This document shows, piece after piece, positions 1 through 5,532 of a DNA stretch of 5,589 nt (position 1 is the first letter of the stretch; each line of letters starts with the position of its first letter). The position numbers and the translations under genes are program-made. The notes beneath the pieces were generated by a model. It searched no databases. It saw nothing but the letters and a program-made list of their open reading frames with translations, and had not been told where the DNA came from. Source of the DNA: Chloroflexi bacterium UBA2235 (GTDB lineage Bacteria; Chloroflexota; UBA11872; UBA12225); assembly GCA_002347925.1 (NCBI GenBank), contig DDYL01000004.1:1-5589 (forward strand), in the 5' to 3' direction.

Positions 1-443
1 TTGGGGCGCACCTTGCATCCGGTACCACCGTGATGCACGAGGGGTTCTGCAATTTCAATGCCGGCACACTTGGCGTCTCCATGGTCGAGGGACGCATCAG
101 TGCCGGAGTGGTCGTGGGTGATGGGTCCGATGTCGGTGGCGGTTCCTCCATCATGGGCACCCTGTCCGGCGGTGGCAAGGAAGTGATCCGGATCGGCGAG
201 AAGTGCCTCCTGGGCGCCAATGCCGGCCTGGGCATCAGCCTCGGGAACGGGTGCACCGTCGAGGCGGGTCTCTATCTCACCGCCGGTGCGAAGGTGACCC
301 TGCCCGATGGGCGAATCGTCAAGGCACTGGAACTCTCGGGCCAGGATGATCTCCTCTTCCGCAGGAACAGCCAGTCCGGCGCCATCGAAGTCGTGGCCAA
401 ACGGAACCAGGTCGTCCTGAACGAGGCCCTGCACGCCAACTGA
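1..443 (+). CDS. dapD: 2,3,4,5-tetrahydropyridine-2,6-dicarboxylate N-succinyltransferase, C-terminal part (5' end outside window)
   Basis: DapD transfers succinyl from succinyl-CoA to tetrahydrodipicolinate in the cytoplasmic diaminopimelate/lysine pathway. The frame is open from base 3 (codon GGG) and runs 146 codons to TGA at 441-443, so the start and N-terminal half lie upstream of the window; the ATG at 30 is internal. The visible part is a left-handed parallel beta-helix: glycine-rich hexapeptide-like repeats over about residues 1-95 of the fragment, including VMHEGF, NAGTLG, MVEGRISAG and SIMGTLSGGG. A short hydrophilic C-terminal segment follows, ending NEALHAN. These blocks match, from memory, the actinobacterial (mycobacterial) DapD subgroup rather than the E. 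coli type. The conserved Glu of HEGF and the Glu of MVEGR are both present, and nothing looks broken. It converges on the DsbA-like gene with a 52-base gap in which I see no convincing terminator hairpin. Confidence 0.93.
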   Translation, partial: GAHLASGTTVMHEGFCNFNAGTLGVSMVEGRISAGVVVGDGSDVGGGSSIMGTLSGGGKEVIRIGEKCLLGANAGLGISLGNGCTVEAGLYLTAGAKVTLPDGRIVKALELSGQDDLLFRRNSQSGAIEVVAKRNQVVLNEALHAN

Positions 444-495
444 ACCGACGCGCCCGGATGATCTGGATCCTGGGAAGGGCCTTTGGTCACCCTGC

Positions 496-1140
496 TTACC
501 GAAGCGCCCGGGCCACCGCGTCCTCCAGGTCTTCGGGACGGTTCAGGGTGACCTTGCGTCCGTTCACAAAGAATGTCGGGGTGGAATTGATCGCCACCCG
601 GTTGCCATCGGCAATATCGGCTCCGATCCGCGACGCGTAGGCGTTTTCGGCAATCGCCTTGCGGATCACCTGGGGATCGATGCCGAGGCCGGTGGCAAGC
701 GTCACAAAGTAGTCGGTCGGGTCTGGCATCGGTGCCCACATGTCCTGTGTTTCAAACAGGCGGTCGTGCATTTGCCAGTACGCCCCGGCAGCACCGGACG
801 CCTCCGCAACGGTTGCCGCCTTCATCGCATTCTTGTGCTGTGGAAGCGGATAGTTCCGGTAGACAAGCGCGACCCGGTCCCGGTTGGAGGCGAGGATGCG
901 CTTGACGGTCGTGTCCAGGGCCTTGCACGCCGGGCACTGGTAATCAGAGAACTCCACGATCGTCACCGTGGCGCGTTCCGGGCCTTGCCGGTATGCCCCG
1001 GTCCCCTCCAGCACCGACGTCGCGCCTTGGCTAGTGCCGGCCGGTCCGTGCCGGAGGGTCTCCATCCCGATGATCAGCACCACCACGGCGGCGACGCTTC
1101 CGACCAGTGCCAGCAGCAACATCCGTGTCTGTCGTTTCAT
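496..1140 (-). CDS. Membrane-anchored DsbA-like thiol:disulfide oxidoreductase
   Basis: A 214-residue thioredoxin-fold protein of the DsbA/BdbD (Thioredoxin_4) type, likely acting outside the cytoplasmic membrane to oxidise cysteines in exported proteins. A short basic N-terminus (MKRQTR) and one hydrophobic segment (about residues 7-26) form an uncleaved anchor or signal sequence. A linker follows, then the strand VTIVEFSDYQCPAC with the active-site pair C69-P-A-C72. The helical insert spans about residues 100-180, and the cis-proline loop STPTFFVNG has P188 preceded by Thr. The C-terminal helix ends at L213-R214. The ATG at 1140 was chosen because the hydrophobic segment begins just after it and a GGGATGG stretch sits about 7 bases upstream. 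A TTG at 1173 would add 11 residues. It lies downstream of the VKOR gene, whose frame runs 110 bases into this one, so co-transcription and co-translation are likely. The substrate range (general oxidase or isomerase) cannot be read from sequence. Confidence 0.9.
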   Translation of the reverse strand: MKRQTRMLLLALVGSVAAVVVLIIGMETLRHGPAGTSQGATSVLEGTGAYRQGPERATVTIVEFSDYQCPACKALDTTVKRILASNRDRVALVYRNYPLPQHKNAMKAATVAEASGAAGAYWQMHDRLFETQDMWAPMPDPTDYFVTLATGLGIDPQVIRKAIAENAYASRIGADIADGNRVAINSTPTFFVNGRKVTLNRPEDLEDAVARALR

Positions 1141-1570
1141 CGAAATACCATCCCAATCCGTACAAGAGGGCAAGGGCGAGGGTGCAGGCTGCCGACACCA
1201 GGCACCAGAAGCAATACGCCCCGATCACGAATGCTTCAAGTGCCGTCAGGTAGGCGCTGAAGGCCATGCCTGCGCCCGCCATCGCAAGCATGGTGCGGTC
1301 GATCATGCGTTGTGCGCCGGGTCGTTCCGAACGGATGATCTCCAGGACGGCCAGTGTCAGGTAGAACCCGATTCCCATCAAGGGCACCGGAATGCCGAGC
1401 ACCGAGCTGTACTGGCTCAGCCGGACGACATCGCAACCGGCACCCCCGACCGGGCACGCCACCTCCCCGGCCCAGAGGTACTCATAAGCCAGGAAGATGC
1501 TGGTCCCAAGTCCCACCAGGGACACCGCGAACGCGGGCTTGCGATCCATCCAACCTGATCGAGGCGACAT
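1031..1570 (-). CDS. VKOR-family membrane oxidoreductase (DsbB-like partner of the DsbA-like protein)
   Basis: A vitamin K epoxide reductase family integral membrane protein, the functional counterpart of DsbB in actinobacteria and cyanobacteria: it oxidises a DsbA/thioredoxin-like partner and passes electrons to quinone. Visible are a first membrane segment (about residues 12-33), the loop cysteines C39 and C46 (CPVGGAGC), and the conserved serine region QYSSVLGIP (S55/S56). Three more hydrophobic segments follow (about 62-79, 93-112, 115-141), and the quinone-proximal CxxC is C120-F-W-C123. The four-helix core ends near F143. Residues 144-179 are a hydrophilic Arg-rich tail encoded entirely inside the dsbA-like gene in another frame, probably run-on rather than a conserved domain. 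The ATG at 1570 is preceded by GGGGGTG with 5 bases between; an ATG at 1549 (MDRK) has no such site. It is first in the unit, and the intergenic inverted repeats lie upstream of it. Confidence 0.92.
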   Translation of the reverse strand: MSPRSGWMDRKPAFAVSLVGLGTSIFLAYEYLWAGEVACPVGGAGCDVVRLSQYSSVLGIPVPLMGIGFYLTLAVLEIIRSERPGAQRMIDRTMLAMAGAGMAFSAYLTALEAFVIGAYCFWCLVSAACTLALALLYGLGWYFDETTDTDVAAGTGRKRRRRGGADHRDGDPPARTGRH

Positions 1571-1623
1571 GTAGGCACCCCCGGATTCACTCTAGCCATT
1601 GGCGACGTGCCGGGGCCAGACCA

Positions 1624-1650
1624 AATACAGGGGGTATCCGGATAGTCCGG
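1624..1650 (-). promoter_or_regulatory. Candidate promoter/operator for the VKOR-DsbA unit: overlapping inverted repeats
   Basis: Two overlapping symmetric elements are visible: the perfect 10-base palindrome TATCCGGATA (1635-1644) and the inverted repeat CCGGA-TAG-TCCGG (1638-1650). On the minus strand a weak -10-like hexamer TGTATT lies at 1629-1624, which would put the inverted repeat over the -35 region of a VKOR promoter. A second possible -10, TAGAGT at 1594-1589, is closer to the ATG at 1570 but lacks a good -35. The symmetry is seen directly; the regulator and the operator role are inference. Confidence 0.35.
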
Positions 1651-1676
1651 TTGCAGTTCTGCATCGACCCACGATG

Positions 1677-1690
1677 AGGGTTGCAACCCT
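1677..1690. promoter_or_regulatory. Perfect 14-base palindrome, candidate operator
   Basis: AGGGTTGCAACCCT is identical to its own reverse complement and sits 38 bases before the transporter ATG, just upstream of the -10-like hexamer of that gene. A perfect even-length palindrome with no loop is more typical of a dimeric repressor site than of an RNA hairpin. The likeliest target is the transporter gene, with the VKOR side possible. The regulator is unknown; no regulator gene is present in the window. Confidence 0.4.
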
Positions 1691-1714
1691 GACGCACCGG
1701 CGGTCGCTTGGGGG

Positions 1715-1720
1715 CATACT
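1715..1720 (+). promoter_or_regulatory. Possible -10 element of a leaderless transporter transcript
   Basis: CATACT (one match short of TAnnnT form) is followed by 8 bases and then the ATG at 1729, so transcription could start at or within a base or two of the start codon. No Shine-Dalgarno sequence lies at a usable distance before that ATG, which fits leaderless translation. No clear -35 hexamer was found at 16-18 bases; the region just beyond it is occupied by the 14-base palindrome. Confidence 0.3.
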
Positions 1721-1728
1721 GGTGACCG

Positions 1729-3186
1729 ATGACCTCAAGGAGTCCTGCCCTCGCTGTCCGCATTGCGTCGGCCTACACCCTCGCCCGGCGGCCCGGAGGC
1801 ACCATCCACGAGTCATTCGCCCCGCTAGGCAGCCCCGGCTTCCGCACCCTCTGGATCTCCACGTTCGCCTGGAACCTCGCCAGATGGATGGAGATGACAA
1901 TCACTTCGTGGACCGCCCTGCAACTCACCGGTTCGCCGTGGCTTGTGGGAATGGTCGCGGTTGCGCGTACCGCCGCCCTGCCGGTGTCCGGTCCGATCAT
2001 GGGTGCCCTGTCCGACCGCGTCGACCGGCTTCGCATGATCCGCTACTCCGGGTGGGTCAACGTGATCGTGATGGGCAGTGTGGCCGCCGCCCTCGTCGCG
2101 GGGCAAGGCGCGTACTGGCAACTCCTGCTGGGCAGCCTCTGGCTTGGTGCAAGCTGGGGCATTGACTGGCCGGTCAGGCGGTCACTCCTTGCCGAGTATG
2201 TCGGGCCGGAACGCGTCCTCCCGGCCATCGTCCTCGATAACGTTGCCTTCAACGTTGCCCGTGTGGCCGGCCCGCTCATGGCTGGGGCGGCGTTGAATGC
2301 GTGGGGCGCGCCCGGTGCCTTCGTCCTTCTGGCGATCAGCTTCCTGGTGGCATCCCTCTCGGTCTGGACCGTCGCGGCACCACCGGCCAGGCCGGTCCCC
2401 ATTCGTGTCCCGGGATCGGCGTCACCTCGACGGCCCTCCCTCTGGCGAGACCTGCGTGACGGGTTCGATTACGTCCGTGCCGACCCGGTGATCAGCGGAG
2501 TGATCATCATCAGCGTCGTGATGAACATCCTGCTGTTCCAGTACCAGGGCATGCTGTCGGTATTCGCCGAGGAGGTGCTGCGTGTCGGACCGGTCGAACT
2601 CGGCGCGCTTGGTGCCGCTACCGGGGTTGGCGCCGCCATCAGCGTCTTCCTCCAGCCAATGTTCCGCAGCACCCGTGCGCAGGGCCTGGCCTTCATCGTC
2701 GGTTCGATTGTCGGTGGGGTCGCACTTGTCCTGTTCAGCGTCTCAACTGGGTATCCACCTGCGCTAGCCCTCCTGTTTGTCGTCGGGCTAGGAACCTCGT
2801 CGTTCGGCACCATGCAATCAAGCCTGATCCTGTCCCGGTCCAGTCCCGCCATGCGGGGCCGGGCCATGGGGTTGGTCACCCTGGCCATTGGCAGTGCCCC
2901 GATCGGATCCCTCCTACTGGGCTTCCTCGCCGACACCCTTGGGGTGTCCATGGCCATCGGGATCAGTTCATCCCTCTCCCTGGTCCTCGTCGTGGTCGTG
3001 GGGATGTACTTCGGCATGTTCGGGCGCAATCTCGTCGGCGTACCCATTCGCGAAGGCGAACGCGTCAATCCCGACGGGGCAGTGGGACTGCCTCAAACCG
3101 CGCCCCGCAGCGACAATGCGGGGGACGCAGGAGAGGGGCTTCTCTCCAGAGTGCCGACCAAGACCGGCGACCGGTCAGTCTCTTGA
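1729..3186 (+). CDS. Major facilitator superfamily transporter, EntS/MFS_3-like efflux type
   Basis: A 485-residue integral membrane protein with about twelve hydrophobic segments, probably a proton-coupled exporter of a small molecule. The N-terminal 35 residues are cytoplasmic. The first helix is entered through PGFRTLWISTFAWNLARWM, a typical opening of the EntS-like (MFS_3) group. The motif-A-like loop GALSDRVDRLR (residues 92-102) lies between helices 2 and 3. A long hydrophilic central loop (about 217-252) separates the two six-helix halves. A second-half signature MRGRAMGL (376-383) is followed by IGSAPIGSLLLGFLADTLG (387-405). Residues 433-485 form a hydrophilic tail. The ATG at 1729 is the only normal start codon in frame ahead of the conserved opening; AAGGAG at 1737-1742 lies after it and serves no in-frame start that I can see. 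The substrate cannot be told from sequence. The gene converges on the PLP enzyme gene and overlaps its stop. Confidence 0.9.
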   Translation: MTSRSPALAVRIASAYTLARRPGGTIHESFAPLGSPGFRTLWISTFAWNLARWMEMTITSWTALQLTGSPWLVGMVAVARTAALPVSGPIMGALSDRVDRLRMIRYSGWVNVIVMGSVAAALVAGQGAYWQLLLGSLWLGASWGIDWPVRRSLLAEYVGPERVLPAIVLDNVAFNVARVAGPLMAGAALNAWGAPGAFVLLAISFLVASLSVWTVAAPPARPVPIRVPGSASPRRPSLWRDLRDGFDYVRADPVISGVIIISVVMNILLFQYQGMLSVFAEEVLRVGPVELGALGAATGVGAAISVFLQPMFRSTRAQGLAFIVGSIVGGVALVLFSVSTGYPPALALLFVVGLGTSSFGTMQSSLILSRSSPAMRGRAMGLVTLAIGSAPIGSLLLGFLADTLGVSMAIGISSSLSLVLVVVVGMYFGMFGRNLVGVPIREGERVNPDGAVGLPQTAPRSDNAGDAGEGLLSRVPTKTGDRSVS

Positions 3187-4428
3187 CGGGAGTTGGTCCA
3201 AAGCCTGCCTGAGGTCGTCGATCAGGTCACTGGCGCTTTCAATGCCGATCGACAACCGGATCAGGCCGTCGCCGATCCCGATCTTTGCACGGTCCTCTGG
3301 GGTCAGGCCCCGGTGCGACGCGCTTGCCGGGTGCATCGCCAGCGAGTAGACATCGCCGAGTGTCGGTGCCGGCAGGACCAGGCGGAGTGCGTCCAGGAGA
3401 AGACGGGCATCCGGCACCCCACCATCGCGGATCTCAAAGGCCAGCATTGCCCCGAACCCACGGTCACCGAACATCGAAGACGCCAAGGCGTGGTGCGGGT
3501 GATCGGGCAGGCCGGGGTAGTGCACGCGTGCGACCTTCGGGTGGGCGGCGAGCGCAGTCGCCACCGCCATCGCATTCGCGAACTGGCGAACGAGGCGCAA
3601 CTCAAGTGTCCGCAGTCCTCGCAGGCCTAGCCATGCGTCGAACGGGCTGAGGGTCGCGCCCGTCAACCGTGCCACAAGCCGGAGGGCCGGCAACAGGTCG
3701 GCCCGGGCCGCGACCACGCCGGCCGTCATGTCGCCATGGCCACCGATGTACTTCGTTGCCGAATGCACGACCATGTGCGCGCCAAACTCGGCCGGACGGC
3801 ACAGGTACGGCGTGGGGAACGTATTGTCCACGATGAAGACCGACCCGACGCTACTTGCCGCCTCACCGATCGCCGTGAGGTCGGCGACCCGCACGAGGGG
3901 GTTGGAGACCGTCTCGGCAAAGATGGCTTTCGGGCGAACCCTTGCGATCAGTGACTGGGTGGCCTCCACGTCCTGGAAGTCCACAAGATGCGTGCGCACG
4001 CCTTGTCCCGCCAGCACAGTCCCGAGAAGGGTGTGCGTGGCCCCATAGACATCCTGACTGGACACCACGGTGTCGCCGGCGCCGAGACCCGCACCAAGCA
4101 GGGCAGCGTGAACCGCGGCCATGCCCGACCCGAACGGCACACCGCCGTCAAGACCCTCTAGGTCTGCCACGGCATTGGCGAACTGGTCAGTCGTCGGCCC
4201 ACTGATCCGGGCGTAGCAATACGCCTCGTCGGGATGCTCAAAGGCATCGTCAAGGGCATCAGCGGTCCCGAAGGAGAACGAGGTGGCAAGTTGCATGCCG
4301 GGTGCGACAGGTCGGCCCTGGCCGTCGGGGCGCGTTGCTGTCGGGTTGAGTGGGCCGGTGTCGCGCCCGAGATGCACCACGCGTGTCGCGAAGGCGCGTC
4401 CGCCAGTCTTTTGGTCGTTGCCGTTCAT
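3175..4428 (-). CDS. PLP-dependent Cys/Met metabolism enzyme (cystathionine gamma-synthase/lyase or methionine gamma-lyase family)
   Basis: A 417-residue cytoplasmic fold-type I PLP enzyme acting on sulfur amino acids. Landmarks, numbered from the ATG: RAFATRVVHLG (11-21); PVAPGMQLATSF (40-51); YARISGPTTDQ (72-82), supplying the Y-x-R phosphate contacts for the neighbouring subunit; GSGMAAVHAAL (100-110), the PLP phosphate loop; Y128, expected to stack on the cofactor ring; VDNTFPTPYL (200-209), with D201 for the pyridine nitrogen; HSATKYIGGHGD (222-233), with K226 the Schiff-base lysine; HPASASHRGLTPEDR (366-380); and LIRLSIGIE (389-397), with R391 the expected carboxylate contact. All catalytic landmarks are intact and length is normal. 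Family members include gamma-synthase, gamma-lyase, methionine gamma-lyase and O-acylhomoserine sulfhydrylase; sequence by eye does not decide, although the C-terminal block looks nearest the lyases. A GTG at 4446 with AAAGGG upstream is an alternative start adding 6 residues. The open frame continues to 4911 but that part is a shadow of the HNH gene. Confidence 0.92.
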   Translation of the reverse strand: MNGNDQKTGGRAFATRVVHLGRDTGPLNPTATRPDGQGRPVAPGMQLATSFSFGTADALDDAFEHPDEAYCYARISGPTTDQFANAVADLEGLDGGVPFGSGMAAVHAALLGAGLGAGDTVVSSQDVYGATHTLLGTVLAGQGVRTHLVDFQDVEATQSLIARVRPKAIFAETVSNPLVRVADLTAIGEAASSVGSVFIVDNTFPTPYLCRPAEFGAHMVVHSATKYIGGHGDMTAGVVAARADLLPALRLVARLTGATLSPFDAWLGLRGLRTLELRLVRQFANAMAVATALAAHPKVARVHYPGLPDHPHHALASSMFGDRGFGAMLAFEIRDGGVPDARLLLDALRLVLPAPTLGDVYSLAMHPASASHRGLTPEDRAKIGIGDGLIRLSIGIESASDLIDDLRQALDQLPSRD

Positions 4429-4436
4429 CGGGTCGA

Positions 4437-4442
4437 ACGATA
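4437..4442 (-). promoter_or_regulatory. Possible -10 element of the PLP-enzyme gene
   Basis: Minus-strand TATCGT (TAnnnT form) is followed by 8 bases and the ATG at 4428, the same spacing as before the transporter gene, and there is no Shine-Dalgarno sequence close before that ATG. This would give a leaderless or nearly leaderless message. If translation instead begins at GTG 4446, this hexamer lies inside the gene and is not the promoter; an AAGGAGGA on the same strand (4468-4461) is too far from either start to be a clear ribosome site. Confidence 0.25.
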
Positions 4443-4465
4443 GCACGGTAGCCCTTTGAATCCTC

Positions 4466-4479
4466 CTTCCCGGGGGAAG
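4466..4479. promoter_or_regulatory. Inverted repeat in the divergent PLP-enzyme/HNH intergenic region
   Basis: CTTCCC (4466-4471) and GGGAAG (4474-4479) are perfect 6-base arms around a 2-base GG centre. The site lies between the divergent starts at 4428 and 4585, 38 bases upstream of the PLP-enzyme ATG, so it could be an operator for that gene. The arms are short and G/C-biased, so chance is not excluded. I looked for a SAM-type riboswitch here, as might precede a methionine-pathway gene, and saw no such fold. Confidence 0.25.
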
Positions 4480-4566
4480 TCCTTTTCTAATCGAATGGGT
4501 CTCACCCTTGCGCCCCACGCGGGCAACCGTTGCGTGTGCCTTCCTAACCACCTCATAGGTCGTGGC

Positions 4567-4572
4567 TACACT
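4567..4572 (+). promoter_or_regulatory. Possible -10 element of the HNH gene
   Basis: TACACT (TAnnnT form) ends 12 bases before the ATG at 4585, which would give a leader of only about 5-6 bases. No convincing -35 hexamer lies 16-18 bases upstream, and only a short GAG precedes the ATG. The element mainly supports choosing 4585 over the upstream start codons. Confidence 0.25.
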
Positions 4573-4584
4573 TCCCCCGAGTTC

Positions 4585-5532
4585 ATGAACCTTCTGTATT
4601 ACTGGCAACCGGATAACTATCGTCGCGACCGGCGGTATGGGTTCGGCTACCACCTGAGCCAGAACAGCGCAATCATGAATTCCGTTGACAACGGAGGCAC
4701 CATCTGGGCGTTCACGCGGCGCGGCGATGGACGGTACGTTCTTGCTGCCGAGTTTCTGGCCCGTCGTGTCACCCGTAACCCGGCGGGCTACAAGTATGGC
4801 AAGTACCGGGCGTGGGCCGACACCGACCGGACGCGCTACTTTGATCTGTCTGAAGCCCCGGACATCGAACCGATGGTGCGCGGTTTGGCGGTCCGGAGTA
4901 ATGCCACACACCTTGGACAGTCATTCCAGGGGACATCTGCCGTCCGACCCCTGGGGGTGGCGGACGCGCAGGCACTCAGTGCGTTCGCGGTCGGGTTGCC
5001 CACATTGGCGCGGGTTGGCTTTTACCCTGAGGATGTCCTTGAGGCCCGCTTCCTTGGCGAGGATGTCGCGGGAAGAGTGGTGCGTGATGTTTCTGAGACT
5101 CGGATCGATTACCTCTACGGTCGCGATACCGCTGACAGGCGGGTCGTCCGGGAGATCCCGAACCCCGAACTTTTCGGCACCAATGACGACATGCGCATCC
5201 GCTACGTCATGGAGCAACTGAAAGGTGGACGTGATTCGGAGTTTCGCCGGGTAGCGACCGAACTTCGCGAGACCTATGCGGGTCGTTGCCAAGTCTGCGA
5301 GTTCGACCCGCGGATCCGCTATGCGCAGGAGATCTGCCATGTGCACCACGTCGTTTGGCTGAGCCGGGGCGGCGACAACGACCGCACCAACCTCATGGTG
5401 CTTTGTCCCAACCACCACGCCATCGTTCACCGCGACGACGCGCCATTCGATTACGGCAGCCTTGCGTTCAGTTTTGCCAACGGGTCTGTCGAGGCGCTTC
5501 GCCTGAACCTGCACTTGCCCGGCATCGCGTAA
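4585..5532 (+). CDS. HNH endonuclease with an N-terminal EVE/PUA-like domain
   Basis: A 315-residue soluble protein with two recognisable parts. The N-terminal about 130 residues (MNLLYYWQPDNY..., then GYHLSQNSAIMN, GGTIWAFTRR, GRYVLAAEF at 49-57) have the aromatic opening and the G-x-[TS]-[IL]-W-A-F strand pattern seen in small EVE/PUA-type barrels; this is a resemblance by eye. The middle (about 130-225) is an unrecognised linker. The C-terminus is an HNH/McrA-type nuclease: zinc pair C235-Q-V-C238, catalytic H254-H255 in VHHVVWLSRGG, N269 of DRTNLMVLCPNHHAIVH, second zinc pair around C274 and H277/H278, and final H282. All key residues are present, so it should be an active metal-dependent nuclease. 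ATG 4585 is chosen because the conserved-looking domain starts there; TTG 4456 and ATG 4495 would add 43 or 30 residues of low-complexity character. A role in recognising modified DNA is inference. Codons are somewhat richer in A/T-ending forms than in the neighbours, which could reflect transfer. Confidence 0.85.
   Translation: MNLLYYWQPDNYRRDRRYGFGYHLSQNSAIMNSVDNGGTIWAFTRRGDGRYVLAAEFLARRVTRNPAGYKYGKYRAWADTDRTRYFDLSEAPDIEPMVRGLAVRSNATHLGQSFQGTSAVRPLGVADAQALSAFAVGLPTLARVGFYPEDVLEARFLGEDVAGRVVRDVSETRIDYLYGRDTADRRVVREIPNPELFGTNDDMRIRYVMEQLKGGRDSEFRRVATELRETYAGRCQVCEFDPRIRYAQEICHVHHVVWLSRGGDNDRTNLMVLCPNHHAIVHRDDAPFDYGSLAFSFANGSVEALRLNLHLPGIA

Noticed and set aside
444..495. Terminator between dapD and the DsbA-like gene
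   Set aside because: Only a short AAGGGCCTT-type symmetry is visible, with no stable stem and T-tract.
1141..1173. TTG start for the DsbA-like protein, adding 11 residues
   Set aside because: The added residues precede an otherwise standard basic plus hydrophobic N-terminus, and the ATG at 1140 has a better upstream context.
1599..2165. 188-codon plus-strand open frame crossing the intergenic region into the transporter
   Set aside because: Its product is Arg/Pro/His-rich and unlike any family, and the other frame encodes clear transporter helices.
2469..3068. 199-codon minus-strand open frame inside the transporter gene
   Set aside because: It is an antisense shadow of a high-GC gene, rich in Arg/Thr/Pro with no domain pattern.
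4456..4584. N-terminal extension of the HNH protein from TTG 4456 or ATG 4495
   Set aside because: The added residues look unlike the domain that follows, and a promoter-like TACACT lies just before ATG 4585; the upstream starts lack ribosome sites at good spacing.
4429..4911. Minus-strand open frame continuing upstream of the PLP enzyme for about 160 codons
   Set aside because: It lies opposite the HNH gene, has no recognisable protein pattern, and family members begin close to the RAFATRVVHLG segment.
4921..5514. 197-codon minus-strand open frame opposite the HNH gene
   Set aside because: The plus-strand frame has clear nuclease motifs; the antisense product has none.
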